Source of the DNA: DASSYK01 sp036258315
GTDB lineage: Bacteria > Actinomycetota > Thermoleophilia > Solirubrobacterales > 70-9
Length of the DNA stretch: 32,514 nt
Direction: 5' to 3'
Assembly (NCBI GenBank): GCA_036258315.1
Contig: DATADX010000059.1
Location: 1-32,514, forward strand
Shown here: positions 7,449 through 16,974 of the stretch, piece by piece
How the letters are laid out: each line of letters begins with the position of its first letter
Position numbering within the stretch: position 1 is the first letter of the stretch
Program-made: the position numbers and the translations under genes
Notes under the pieces: generated by a model
Database searches by the model: none
What the model saw: the letters and a program-made list of their open reading frames with translations, nothing else
What the model was told of the DNA's origin: nothing

Positions 7449-7454
7449 TATAGG
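7449..7454 (+). promoter_or_regulatory. Possible -10 box TATAGG for the tandem membrane-protein genes
   Basis: This is the only AT-rich hexamer in the 135-base folD/7511 gap. A transcript from it would carry a leader of about 50 bases with the 7465-7480 hairpin and a GAGGAG ribosome-binding site. No clear -35 is present. Confidence 0.3.
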
Positions 7455-7464
7455 CTGCCGCCGT

Positions 7465-7480
7465 CAGGGCATCCGCCCTG
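7465..7480 (+). other. Perfect 6-bp hairpin in the leader of the 7511 gene
   Basis: CAGGGC and GCCCTG form a perfect stem with the tetraloop ATCC. There is no following T-run, so it is a weak candidate terminator for folD. Its position 30 bases before the next start also fits a 5'-leader structure. Confidence 0.4.
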
Positions 7481-7510
7481 CGCGACGCCAAATCGCACGA
7501 GAGGAGACGG

Positions 7511-7906
7511 ATGGACACGGGAAGGCTGTCTCAGGGGCAGGTGATCGCGGCCGCCTCCGCGGTCCTGCTGATTATCTCGCTGTTCCTGAAATGGTTCGGC
7601 ACGGAGGGCTCGGTCTCGATCTCCGGCTGGGAGAGCCAGAACACGCTCGACATCTACCTCACGATCGTGGCACTTTTCGCGCTCGTTCCAACCGTGCTGG
7701 CACTGACCGGAAGCGGTGCGGAGGTTCCCTTCGCCCCGGCGGCGGCGACCTTCCTCCTCGGAGCGATCGGGATCATCCTCACCGCGTACGTCGTGATCGA
7801 CGGCGAAGGCACAAAGATCGGCGTCTGGCTCGCGCTGATCGCCGTGATCGGGGTCACCGTCGGCGCCTACCTGGCGATGCAGGACGAGCTCGCCGAGGAG
7901 TACTAG
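7511..7906 (+). CDS. Four-helix membrane protein, tandem paralog A
   Basis: A 131-aa integral membrane protein with helices at about residues 10-28, 48-67, 75-96 and 103-123. It opens MDTGRLSQGQVIAAASAVLL and has an extracytoplasmic loop after LKWFG carrying SGWESQNTLDIYL. The third helix contains FLLGAIGIILTAYVVID and the fourth ends VGAYLAMQDE. The same layout recurs in the next two genes, so this is a duplicated family. I do not recognise a named domain and can give no function. A strong GAGGAG lies just upstream. It is spaced 4 bases from paralog B, clearly one operon. Confidence 0.85.
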   Translation: MDTGRLSQGQVIAAASAVLLIISLFLKWFGTEGSVSISGWESQNTLDIYLTIVALFALVPTVLALTGSGAEVPFAPAAATFLLGAIGIILTAYVVIDGEGTKIGVWLALIAVIGVTVGAYLAMQDELAEEY

Positions 7907-7910
7907 CGCG

Positions 7911-8390
7911 ATGGCCGCGGGGAGACTGTCACAGGGGCGGCTGATCGCCGGCGTCGCGGCGGTGCTGCTGTTCATCCTGATGTTCATCCCCTGGTTCGAG
8001 ATCCCCGGGGTGGAGGCCCAGCTTCCCGAGGAGGTGACCAGCAGCGTCGACCTCTCGGGGACGCCGGGGATCGAGAGCCAGAGCGTCAACGCGTGGGAGG
8101 CCGAGAACCCCCTCGACGTCTATCTCCTGATCACGATCCTGATCACGCTCGCCGGCGTCGCACTGGCGGCGACCGGCAGGGGCGGCAGCGCCACGCTGAT
8201 GCCCCTGTCCGCCGTCACCTTCCTGCTCGGCGCGATCGGGACGATCCAGGTCCTCTACCAGGTGTTCGACGTTCCCGGCGACCTCACCCGCAAGGTCGGC
8301 CTCTTCCTGGGCCTGATCGCCGTCGCGGGGATCGCGGTCGGCGGCTATCTGTCGATGTCGGAAGAGGGCGGCGCGGGGGAGCGCTACTGA
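7911..8390 (+). CDS. Four-helix membrane protein, tandem paralog B
   Basis: A 159-aa protein starting MAAGRLSQGRLIAGVAAVLL, with the same four-helix plan as paralog A. The first extracytoplasmic loop (about residues 31-62, WFEIPGVEAQLPEEVTSS...) is some 25 residues longer and acidic, then rejoins the family at NAWEAENPLDVYLLI. The third helix has FLLGAIGTIQVLYQVFD and the fourth ends IAVGGYLSMSEE. Function is unknown. Loop expansion between paralogs hints that the loop is the part that diversifies, for example by binding different partners. Its TGA overlaps the likely CTG start of paralog C. Confidence 0.85.
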   Translation: MAAGRLSQGRLIAGVAAVLLFILMFIPWFEIPGVEAQLPEEVTSSVDLSGTPGIESQSVNAWEAENPLDVYLLITILITLAGVALAATGRGGSATLMPLSAVTFLLGAIGTIQVLYQVFDVPGDLTRKVGLFLGLIAVAGIAVGGYLSMSEEGGAGERY

Positions 8391-8800
8391 CGAACCGCCC
8401 GCTGCTCGGAGAGTGGGTCGGCGCGCTGAGCGGCGCCGGCCTGCTCGCCGCCACCTTCCTCGCCTGGTACAGCGAGCCGTCCTCGGACGCGAGCCTCAAT
8501 GCCTGGGAGGCGTTCAGCGTCGTCGACCTCGTCTGCGCGGCCGCGGCGGTCGCGGCGCTCGCCGGCGGATTCGTGACCCTGACTGGACTGTCGGTCAGCT
8601 ACCCGGTCGCCGGCAGCGCGATCAGCTGCGGGCTCGGCGCGCTCGCTTTCCTGCTCGTCCTGTACCGCCTGATCGACCCGCCGCTCGACGGCGAGGTCGA
8701 ACGCGAGGTCGGCATCTGGCTCGGCCTCCTCGCGAGCGCGGGGATCGCGGTCGGCGGCTACCTCGGCATGCAGGAGGCGGGCGCTCCTCCGAGGGGCTAG
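8387..8800 (+). CDS. Four-helix membrane protein, tandem paralog C (probable CTG start)
   Basis: About 137 aa: LTNRPLLGEWVGALSGAGLL..., then the shared NAWEAFSVVDLV, FLLVLYRLIDPP and IAVGGYLGMQEA blocks, with four membrane helices. No ATG, GTG or TTG lies in this frame between the upstream coding context and the first helix. CTG 8387 overlaps the TGA of paralog B (CTGA, like the common ATGA coupling) and has GGGGGAG ending 5 bases upstream, a good Shine-Dalgarno match. I therefore infer a CTG start. The alternative is a downstream start that would delete the first helix. The gene ends 3 bases from the stop of the convergent GMC oxidoreductase. Confidence 0.7.
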   Translation: MTNRPLLGEWVGALSGAGLLAATFLAWYSEPSSDASLNAWEAFSVVDLVCAAAAVAALAGGFVTLTGLSVSYPVAGSAISCGLGALAFLLVLYRLIDPPLDGEVEREVGIWLGLLASAGIAVGGYLGMQEAGAPPRG

Positions 8801-8803
8801 GCG

Positions 8804-10705
8804 CTAGGCGGCGACCGCGGCGCCCGGGCGCTCGCCGGCAAGCTCGGCGCCGACCCCGCGCGCGACGCGGGAGGCGCAGGCGATTATCGTCATCATCGGG
8901 TTCACCCCGACCGACGACGGAAGCAGGCTGGCGTCGGCCGCGTACAGGCGGCTGACCCCGCGGACCGCTCCCGCCGGGTCGGTGACGCTGATCGCCGCGT
9001 TCGAGCCCATCCGGGCCGTCGACATCGGGTGGAAGGCCTCGAGGCGCAGGTCGGCCGGGCTCAGCGCCATCGCCTCGAACTCCGCCACCCGACCGCGCGT
9101 GAGCACGGGGCAGCCACCGACATTGGGATAGACCTCGGTGGCCCCGGCGGCGAAATGGATCTCGGCGGCACGCGCGATCCCGAACTGCAGCGTTCGCGCC
9201 TCCCCATCGCTGAGGTCGTAGCTCAGCCGCAGCTCCCCGCTCGCCGTCAGCCCGACGCGGCCCTCGGAGAGGTCGTGGAGATGGACGCCGATCGAGCCGA
9301 TCTGGTCGTAGTTGGCGACGCGGTCGCCGAACGCCTCCCCGACGCCGGGCAGCCACTGGGCTCCGAACGCGAGCGGCGTGAACGTCGCCTCGAGGAGGAT
9401 CCCCTGCTCCCGCCATTCGTCGACGTAGTAGCTCTGCATCACGCCGTCCCAGCCGCGCACCCGCTCGGGATAGCGGGCGCCGATCCAGGCCGCCGGATGG
9501 ACGTGCAGGTGACGCCCGAGATGGGGGTGGGCGATGCCCGAGCGCAGCAGCAGCTCGGGCGTACCGAAGGCCCCGCCGGCGGCGATCACCGCGTTCGCCT
9601 TCACGCGCCACGGGCGCCCGGCCGCGGGACGGCCGTCGCGCGCCCTCTCCTCTGCGGCGTCGGTCGGCAGCCCGGCCCGACACTCGACCCCGGTGGCGCG
9701 CCCGTTCGCCACCAGCACGCGCAGCGCCTCGACGCCGGCGCGGACGCGGGCCCCGGCGGCGACGGCGCGGGGCAGATAAGAGACATGGGAGGCGCGCTTC
9801 GCGTCGATCCGGCAGCCGAGCGGGCAGGAGCTGCACTGGACGCAGGCGCCCGCGTTGCGGGCGATCGGGCCGCCCCTCGCGCCCAGCGCCGCCGCTCCCT
9901 CCATGCAGAGCTGGCCGTTGCGGCCCATCCGCTCGGGGTCCACCGGTTCGACCCGGAGCATCTCCTCGGCCGCGGCGTAGTCGGAGTCCATCTCGCCGGC
10001 CCAGGGAATCCCGGCCCGCTCCCGCCAGTCGCTCAGCACCTCGTCCGGTGCCCGGAAGCAGGTGCCCGAGTTGATCACGGTGGTGCCGCCGACCGTGCGC
10101 CCGACCGGGATCGGGATCCGGGGCCTGCCGCCGGCGACGGTGAGGCCGCCGTCGCGGTACATCAGCGGCAGCCCCTCGAGCGTGTCCGTGGGGTAGTCGT
10201 GATGGTCGAGATAGGGGCCCGACTCGAGCACGAGCACGTCCAGTCCCGCCTCGGCGAGGACCGAGGCGGCGACGGCCCCGCCGGCGCCCGAGCCCACGAT
10301 CGCGACGTCGCACTCCTCGCCGTCGCCGCGGGGCCGGAGACCGCCGAGCGGGCCGGCGGCCGGGGCCGGCGTCCCCTCGCGGACGGCGCAACGCGCCTCG
10401 TAGCCGATCGCGGCGGCGGCGCGAGGGTCGCGCGACCAGCCGATCATCGAGAGGAGCTTCGCGAGCAGGACCAGCTCCCGATAGGGGCCGAAGCGCGAGC
10501 GCTCCATCTTGGCGAGGTACTCGACCCGGGCATCGAGCCCGAGTCTGCTGAAGCGCCACGGGAAGGGGGCCCACTCGAACGCCCGAAGGGCCCAGCTGAT
10601 CAGCGCGACCCGCCTCGCCGGCAGCTTCGAGAGGAAGCTCGCGAGCGGCTCGGCGACCGGGATCTCCGCCTCGGCGGCGGGCAGCCCGGCATGGCCGGGC
10701 ATCAC
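8804..10705 (-). CDS. GMC-family flavin oxidoreductase (long-chain alcohol/sterol oxidase-like)
   Basis: A 633-aa FAD enzyme with an N-terminal helical region of about 130 residues, similar to the gluconate-2-dehydrogenase subunit 3-like part of long-chain alcohol oxidases. The FAD-binding GSGAGGAVAA follows, then GRTVGGTTVINSGTCFR, and a cysteine knot CVQCSSCPLGC (Cys spacing 3-3-4) followed by RIDAKRASHVSYLP, as in sterol/long-chain-alcohol members. The C-terminal GMC signature has catalytic His in FHPMSTARMG and the closing VGVNPMMTIIACASRVA. The likely reaction is oxidation of a hydrophobic alcohol; the acceptor is unknown. The start is uncertain. GTG 10705 and ATG 10702 have no ribosome site, and the same frame upstream (AAELRTLRAIAAAVMPGH) looks coding back to the TGA of the preceding gene, suggesting a non-canonical start near CTG 10735. 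Confidence 0.85.
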   Translation of the reverse strand: MMPGHAGLPAAEAEIPVAEPLASFLSKLPARRVALISWALRAFEWAPFPWRFSRLGLDARVEYLAKMERSRFGPYRELVLLAKLLSMIGWSRDPRAAAAIGYEARCAVREGTPAPAAGPLGGLRPRGDGEECDVAIVGSGAGGAVAASVLAEAGLDVLVLESGPYLDHHDYPTDTLEGLPLMYRDGGLTVAGGRPRIPIPVGRTVGGTTVINSGTCFRAPDEVLSDWRERAGIPWAGEMDSDYAAAEEMLRVEPVDPERMGRNGQLCMEGAAALGARGGPIARNAGACVQCSSCPLGCRIDAKRASHVSYLPRAVAAGARVRAGVEALRVLVANGRATGVECRAGLPTDAAEERARDGRPAAGRPWRVKANAVIAAGGAFGTPELLLRSGIAHPHLGRHLHVHPAAWIGARYPERVRGWDGVMQSYYVDEWREQGILLEATFTPLAFGAQWLPGVGEAFGDRVANYDQIGSIGVHLHDLSEGRVGLTASGELRLSYDLSDGEARTLQFGIARAAEIHFAAGATEVYPNVGGCPVLTRGRVAEFEAMALSPADLRLEAFHPMSTARMGSNAAISVTDPAGAVRGVSRLYAADASLLPSSVGVNPMMTIIACASRVARGVGAELAGERPGAAVAA

Positions 10706-10765
10706 CGCCGCTGCGATCGCGCGCAGCGTGCGCAGCTCGGCGGCCCCGAGCCCCGGCGCGCGCCT

Positions 10766-11206
10766 TCAGCCGGGCGCGGCCGGCGCCCCCACTCGCCCGG
10801 CGAGGGAATAGAGGAGGAGCGATGCGAACACCAACAGGCCGTCGACGATCCCGTTCAGGAGGTAGGCGAACACGTCGTCCTGGGCGAAGAACACGAGCGA
10901 GGTGATCGACGAGGCCGCCTTGCCCGCCGCGAGCGCCAGGATCATCGGCCGGTAGCGGACCACGTCCGAGGCGGCGATCAGGGCCAGGAACGTGATCACC
11001 ACCATGTAGGCGAACCCGAGCGAGAGCCAGAGCCGCTCGTCGGTCTCGGGCGCCGGGGCGAAGTCGCCGAAGTCGTCCCCGAGCTCCGTCAGGCGGGCGA
11101 GCGTGCCGTCGGGCCAGGCGATGAAGAAGAACCCGACGATCGCGAACCCGCCCGCCATCAGCAGCAGATTGAGGCGAACGAAGCGCTCGGCTCTCTGCCC
11201 CGACAT
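10766..11206 (-). CDS. Small four-helix membrane protein of unknown function
   Basis: A 146-aa protein starting MSGQRAERFVRLNLLLMAGG, with hydrophobic helices at about residues 10-28, 55-75, 83-103 and 112-132. The loop after helix 1 holds FFFIAWPDGTLARL, and the third and fourth helices flank FFAQDDVFAYLLNGIVDG. I do not recognise the family. ATG 11206 has AGGA 8 bases upstream; ATG 11215 is an alternative. It lies upstream of, and in the same frame as, the GMC oxidoreductase with 60 bases between its TGA and GTG 10705, so the two are probably co-transcribed. It could anchor or serve that enzyme, but this is only a neighbourhood inference. It is divergent from gatC. Confidence 0.75.
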   Translation of the reverse strand: MSGQRAERFVRLNLLLMAGGFAIVGFFFIAWPDGTLARLTELGDDFGDFAPAPETDERLWLSLGFAYMVVITFLALIAASDVVRYRPMILALAAGKAASSITSLVFFAQDDVFAYLLNGIVDGLLVFASLLLYSLAGRVGAPAAPG

Positions 11207-11271
11207 CGCGGGCATCCTAACTGGCTCGTTGGCCAGGACGCGGAGGCGGGCGAGGGCCGGGGCCCGGCGCC

Positions 11272-11277
11272 TAGAAT
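11272..11277 (+). promoter_or_regulatory. -10 box TAGAAT, leaderless start of the gat operon
   Basis: TAGAAT ends 8 bases before GTG 11286, so transcription would start at or one base before the start codon. No Shine-Dalgarno precedes gatC, consistent with a leaderless mRNA. Confidence 0.55.
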
Positions 11278-11285
11278 CGGGCGCG

Positions 11286-11570
11286 GTGATCGATCGCGAA
11301 CAGGTCCTGCACGTCGCGAAGCTCGCGCGGCTTCGCCTCACCGACGAGGAGGTGGACCGGATGGCGGGCGAGCTGTCGGGGATCCTCGAGCACGTCGAGC
11401 ACATCTCCGAGCTCGACCTCGACGACGTCGAGCCGACCGCCCACGTGATCGAGCTCGAGAACGTACTGAGGCCCGACAAGCCGCGCCCGAGCTGGCCGCG
11501 CGAGGACGTGCTCGGGCTGGCTCCCGACGCGGCCGACGGCGCCTTCCGCGTCCCCTCGCCGCAGGCCTGA
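11286..11570 (+). CDS. gatC: Glutamyl/aspartyl-tRNA amidotransferase subunit C
   Basis: A 94-aa subunit of the GatCAB amidotransferase, which converts misacylated Glu-tRNA(Gln) and/or Asp-tRNA(Asn) to the amide form. It has the family opening IDREQVLHVAKLARLRLTDEE, the conserved LSGILEHVEHISELDLDDVEPT, and the C-terminal segment LRPDKPRPSWPREDVL that wraps GatA. GTG 11286 gives the normal N-terminus. It is 4 bases from gatA and is the first gene of gatC-gatA-peptidase-gatB. Confidence 0.95.
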   Translation: MIDREQVLHVAKLARLRLTDEEVDRMAGELSGILEHVEHISELDLDDVEPTAHVIELENVLRPDKPRPSWPREDVLGLAPDAADGAFRVPSPQA

Positions 11571-11574
11571 GCCG

Positions 11575-13028
<1,454 letters not shown>

Positions 13029-13032
<4 letters not shown>

Positions 13033-13327
13033 CCTACGCCTCCGAACGCCCCCCGCTCAGCGATGAGGAGACGGTCGCCTCCGTCCAGGAGGCGCTGGAC
13101 TCGCTCCCGCCCGAGATCGGCTCGAAGCTGATGAACGTCGCGATCCTCGTCGAGGACGGCAACCCCGACGAGAACCTGATGGGCATCTACGACCCGACAG
13201 GCGGGCTGCAGCGGATCGTGATCTTCCGCGACAGGCATCCGAGCGCCGCAGAGGTGAAGCGCACCGTGCTGCACGAGATCGGGCACTACTTCGGGATGGA
13301 CGAGGAGCGGGTCCGGGGGTGGGGGCT

Positions 13328-13331
<4 letters not shown>
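13029..13331 (+). CDS. Zincin-like minimal metallopeptidase (Zincin_1 family)
   Basis: A 100-aa cytosolic protein. The HEIGHYFGMDEERVR stretch near the C-terminus is the HExxHxxG zinc signature of the small zincin family (PF06262 type): two His ligands and a catalytic Glu, with an acidic residue after the Gly. The first part (SVQEALDSLPPEIGSKLMNV, then ILVEDGNPDENLMGIYDP) is also typical. Family members are uncharacterised small putative proteases. The gene overlaps gatA by ATGA and gatB by GTGA, so it is translated as part of the amidotransferase operon. That stoichiometric coupling suggests a link to translation or GatCAB, but nothing in the sequence proves it. Confidence 0.88.
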
Positions 13332-14770
<1,439 letters not shown>

Positions 14771-14775
14771 GGCTG

Positions 14776-16131
14776 ATGGCCTGGAACGTCGTGATCGCGG
14801 GTGGCGGCTTCGCCGGGTCGACCTGCGCGCGCCGCCTCGAGCACCTGCTGCCGAAACAGTCGACGCGCCTCTCGCTCGTCAACGACGTCAACTTCGTCCT
14901 TTACACGCCGTTCCTTCCCGAAGCCGCGGCCGGGCTGCTGGAGCCGCGCCACGTGGTCACCCCGCTGCGCGAGATCCTCGACCGCACCTACCTGCGTCTC
15001 GGAGCCGTCACCGGTCACGACCCCGGGGCTCGCACTGTCGAGCTCCGCACGCACGACGGTGAGACCGAGGAGCTGCGCTACGACCAGTTCGTGGTCTCGA
15101 TCGGGTCGGTCTCGCGCACCGTCCCCGTGCCCGGGCTCGAGGAACACGCGATCGGGTTCAAGAGCCTCGCCGACGCGATCTGGCTTCGCAACCACGTCGT
15201 CGAGACTCTCGAGGTCGCGAACACGACGGAGGACCCCGCGCGGCGGGAGGGTCTGCTCACCTACGTCTTCGTCGGCGGCGGCTACGCGGGCCTCGAGGCG
15301 CTCGCCGAGCTCCAGGACTTCGCCGCCGACGCGATGGGGCGCTACCCTCGCGCGCGGCTGCACGGGATGCGGTGGATCCTGGTAGAGGCGACCGATCGCG
15401 TCCTGCCCGAGATCGACGTGAAGCTCGCCGAGTACGCGGTCCGGGAGCTGCGCAAGCGGGGGATCGAGGTGAGGCTCGGGACCACCCTCGAGGCCGTCGA
15501 CGCCGCCACCGCGACGCTGTCGACCGGCGAGGTCGTCCCGACCAGGACCGTCGTCTGGACAGCGGGCGTTCGCCCCCACCCGAGCCTCGCCCGGTTCAAC
15601 CTGCCCCTCGACGAGCGCGGCCGCGTCAAGGTTGACGAGCACCTGCAGGTCGAGGGGATGGACGGCGTCTGGGCGGTCGGCGATTGCGCTGCGGTCCCGG
15701 ATCCCGGCGGCGGAGTGGCGCCGGGGACGGCGCAGCACGGGATTCGCGAGGCGCGGGTCGTCGCCGACAACGTCGCCGCGTCACTGGGCGGCGAGCCGTT
15801 GCGCCGCTACGAGTACTCGAGCAGGACGGGCTTCGTCAACCTCGGCCGCTACAAGGCCGTCGGGCAGCTGGGCGAGTGGACCTTCTCCGGCTTCTTCGCC
15901 TGGTGGCTGGCGCGGACCTACCACCTCAGCCAGATCCCCGGCCTGTTCCGGAAGGTCCGTGCGGTGATCGACTGGACCGTCAGCCTTCCCTTCCAGCGCG
16001 ACCTGTCCGAGGTCGGCTCGATCGGCCATCCGAAGCCGCTGCGCGCCGACGAGTACGAGTTCGGGGGTAGCCACAGGCCGCTTGCGATCGCGGCCGAGCA
16101 CGATCCGGACGGCGCCCGGACCGATCGCTAG
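14776..16131 (+). CDS. ndh: Type II NADH:quinone oxidoreductase (NDH-2)
   Basis: A 451-aa single-subunit, non-proton-pumping NADH dehydrogenase of the inner membrane face. The FAD Rossmann motif is VIAGGGFAGSTCA (residues 6-18), the NAD motif VFVGGGYAGLEALAE (about 165-179), and the FAD pyrophosphate segment GVWAVGDCAAVP (about 296-307). TAQHGIREARVVADN precedes the C-terminal region that normally binds membrane and quinone (FFAWWLARTYHLSQIPG). The expected acceptor is menaquinone, whose biosynthetic genes lie from 21.6 kb. It follows gatB by 5 bases with GAGG upstream, so it can be read with the gat operon. Related FAD proteins such as sulfide:quinone reductase lack this NAD-site arrangement. 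Confidence 0.9.
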   Translation: MAWNVVIAGGGFAGSTCARRLEHLLPKQSTRLSLVNDVNFVLYTPFLPEAAAGLLEPRHVVTPLREILDRTYLRLGAVTGHDPGARTVELRTHDGETEELRYDQFVVSIGSVSRTVPVPGLEEHAIGFKSLADAIWLRNHVVETLEVANTTEDPARREGLLTYVFVGGGYAGLEALAELQDFAADAMGRYPRARLHGMRWILVEATDRVLPEIDVKLAEYAVRELRKRGIEVRLGTTLEAVDAATATLSTGEVVPTRTVVWTAGVRPHPSLARFNLPLDERGRVKVDEHLQVEGMDGVWAVGDCAAVPDPGGGVAPGTAQHGIREARVVADNVAASLGGEPLRRYEYSSRTGFVNLGRYKAVGQLGEWTFSGFFAWWLARTYHLSQIPGLFRKVRAVIDWTVSLPFQRDLSEVGSIGHPKPLRADEYEFGGSHRPLAIAAEHDPDGARTDR

Positions 16132-16198
16132 CGGACCGCGAGCGAAGCGCTCATGCCCTGCTCGTGGCCTCGGCAGTCGGCGGGGGCGACTTTAGCCG

Positions 16199-16204
16199 TA
16201 CCCT
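16199..16204 (+). promoter_or_regulatory. -10-like TACCCT, leaderless start of the zinc-ribbon gene
   Basis: TACCCT ends 6 bases before ATG 16211, with no ribosome-binding site in between. Confidence 0.45.
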
Positions 16205-16210
16205 CGGGAC

Positions 16211-16495
16211 ATGGCCGGCATCGAGTACGTGATCATCGCGGTCAGCTTCGGGCTCGCGACCGGGATCATCGGCCGCGGCAAGGGCAGCTCGTTTCTGACC
16301 TGGTTCGCGGTCGGGACCGTGATCCCGATCCTCGGCCTCGTCGCGGTGATCCTCTCTCGCTCCGAGGACGAGGAGCCCGAGCGCCAGTGCCCGACCTGCA
16401 ACAAGGTCCTGAAGCTCTACGTCCAGGTCTGCCCACGCTGTGGCACGGACCTCTATCTCCCCGACCCCTCCGAGGTCCGCCAGCCGCGAGCGTAG
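16211..16495 (+). CDS. Small membrane protein with C-terminal zinc ribbon
   Basis: A 94-aa protein. Two hydrophobic helices (about residues 4-20, YVIIAVSFGLATGIIG, and 28-48, LTWFAVGTVIPILGLVAVIL) are joined by a short GRGKGSS turn. An acidic linker and a cytoplasmic zinc ribbon with the knuckles CPTC and CPRC, 13 residues apart, follow. Such membrane-anchored zinc ribbons are common and mostly uncharacterised; they may bind protein or nucleic acid. It is monocistronic by position, with its own -10 box. Confidence 0.8.
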   Translation: MAGIEYVIIAVSFGLATGIIGRGKGSSFLTWFAVGTVIPILGLVAVILSRSEDEEPERQCPTCNKVLKLYVQVCPRCGTDLYLPDPSEVRQPRA

Positions 16496-16537
16496 GGAGC
16501 CCGCGAGTCGGGCGTGGAGCGGCTGCGACCCGCACGG

Positions 16538-16543
16538 GATACT
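16538..16543 (+). promoter_or_regulatory. -10-like box GATACT, 9 nt before ATG of NTF2-like paralog 3
   Basis: GATACT, then gcgtggccg, then ATG 16553. A TGGAGC 17 bases upstream is comparable with TGGAAA before paralog 1. Confidence 0.5.
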
Positions 16544-16552
16544 GCGTGGCCG

Positions 16553-16948
16553 ATGTCGGAGGAGAACGTCCAGGTCATCCGCCGCCTCTACCGGGCGATG
16601 GACGCGCGTGACATCGACACGGTCATCGAGCTCGCGCATCCGGCGGTCGAATGGGTCCCGGACCGACGCGTCGGAGAAGGCCCTGTACACGGACGCGACC
16701 ACGTGATCCGGTTCTTCAGCGACCGCGCCGAGATGTTCGAGGGTACTCGGACCGAGATCGAACGCATCCTGCAGAGCGGCGATCAGGTGCTCGCCTTTAT
16801 CCGGGTGACCGGGCATGGGACGAGCAGCGGGGCGGGATTCGACGTCCGAATCGCCCATCTGTGGACGCTCACCGAAGGGCTCGTGGTACGAGGCGAGGGC
16901 TACGGCAACCGCGACGAGGCCCTGAAAGCCGCGGGCCTGCGGGAGTAG
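16553..16948 (+). CDS. SnoaL/NTF2-like fold protein (paralog 3)
   Basis: A 131-aa protein starting MSEENVQVIRRLYRAMDARD, the canonical opening for actinobacterial SnoaL-like proteins. It has VEWVPDRR, the GRDHVIRFFSDRAEMF helix, VLAFIRVTGHGTSSGAGF (close to paralog 1's FRVTGTGRTSG) and the tail DEALKAAGLRE. The ligand is unknown. Its stop codon forms part of a hairpin with the stop codon of the convergent glycosyltransferase. Confidence 0.87.
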   Translation: MSEENVQVIRRLYRAMDARDIDTVIELAHPAVEWVPDRRVGEGPVHGRDHVIRFFSDRAEMFEGTRTEIERILQSGDQVLAFIRVTGHGTSSGAGFDVRIAHLWTLTEGLVVRGEGYGNRDEALKAAGLRE

Positions 16949-16974
16949 CTGCCGGCCCCTGCTGGGCGCAGCTA
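16946..16974. terminator. Bidirectional hairpin containing both convergent stop codons
   Basis: TAGCTGC (16946-16952) pairs perfectly with GCAGCTA (16968-16974). Inside, GCCC (16955-16958) pairs with GGGC (16964-16967) around a 5-base loop, giving an 11-bp stem with a 2-base bulge. The first TAG is the stop of the NTF2-like gene and the final CTA is the minus-strand stop of the glycosyltransferase. There is no long T-run, so it may act as an RNA stabiliser rather than an intrinsic terminator. Confidence 0.55.

Noticed and set aside
8798..8806. TAGgcgCTA between the convergent paralog C and GMC genes as a terminator
   Set aside because: It is simply the two stop codons 3 bases apart; the stem is too short to function and there is no extended pairing.
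8622..10574. Second minus-strand open frame inside the GMC oxidoreductase
   Set aside because: Arg/Pro-rich frame-shifted reading of the same gene without motifs.
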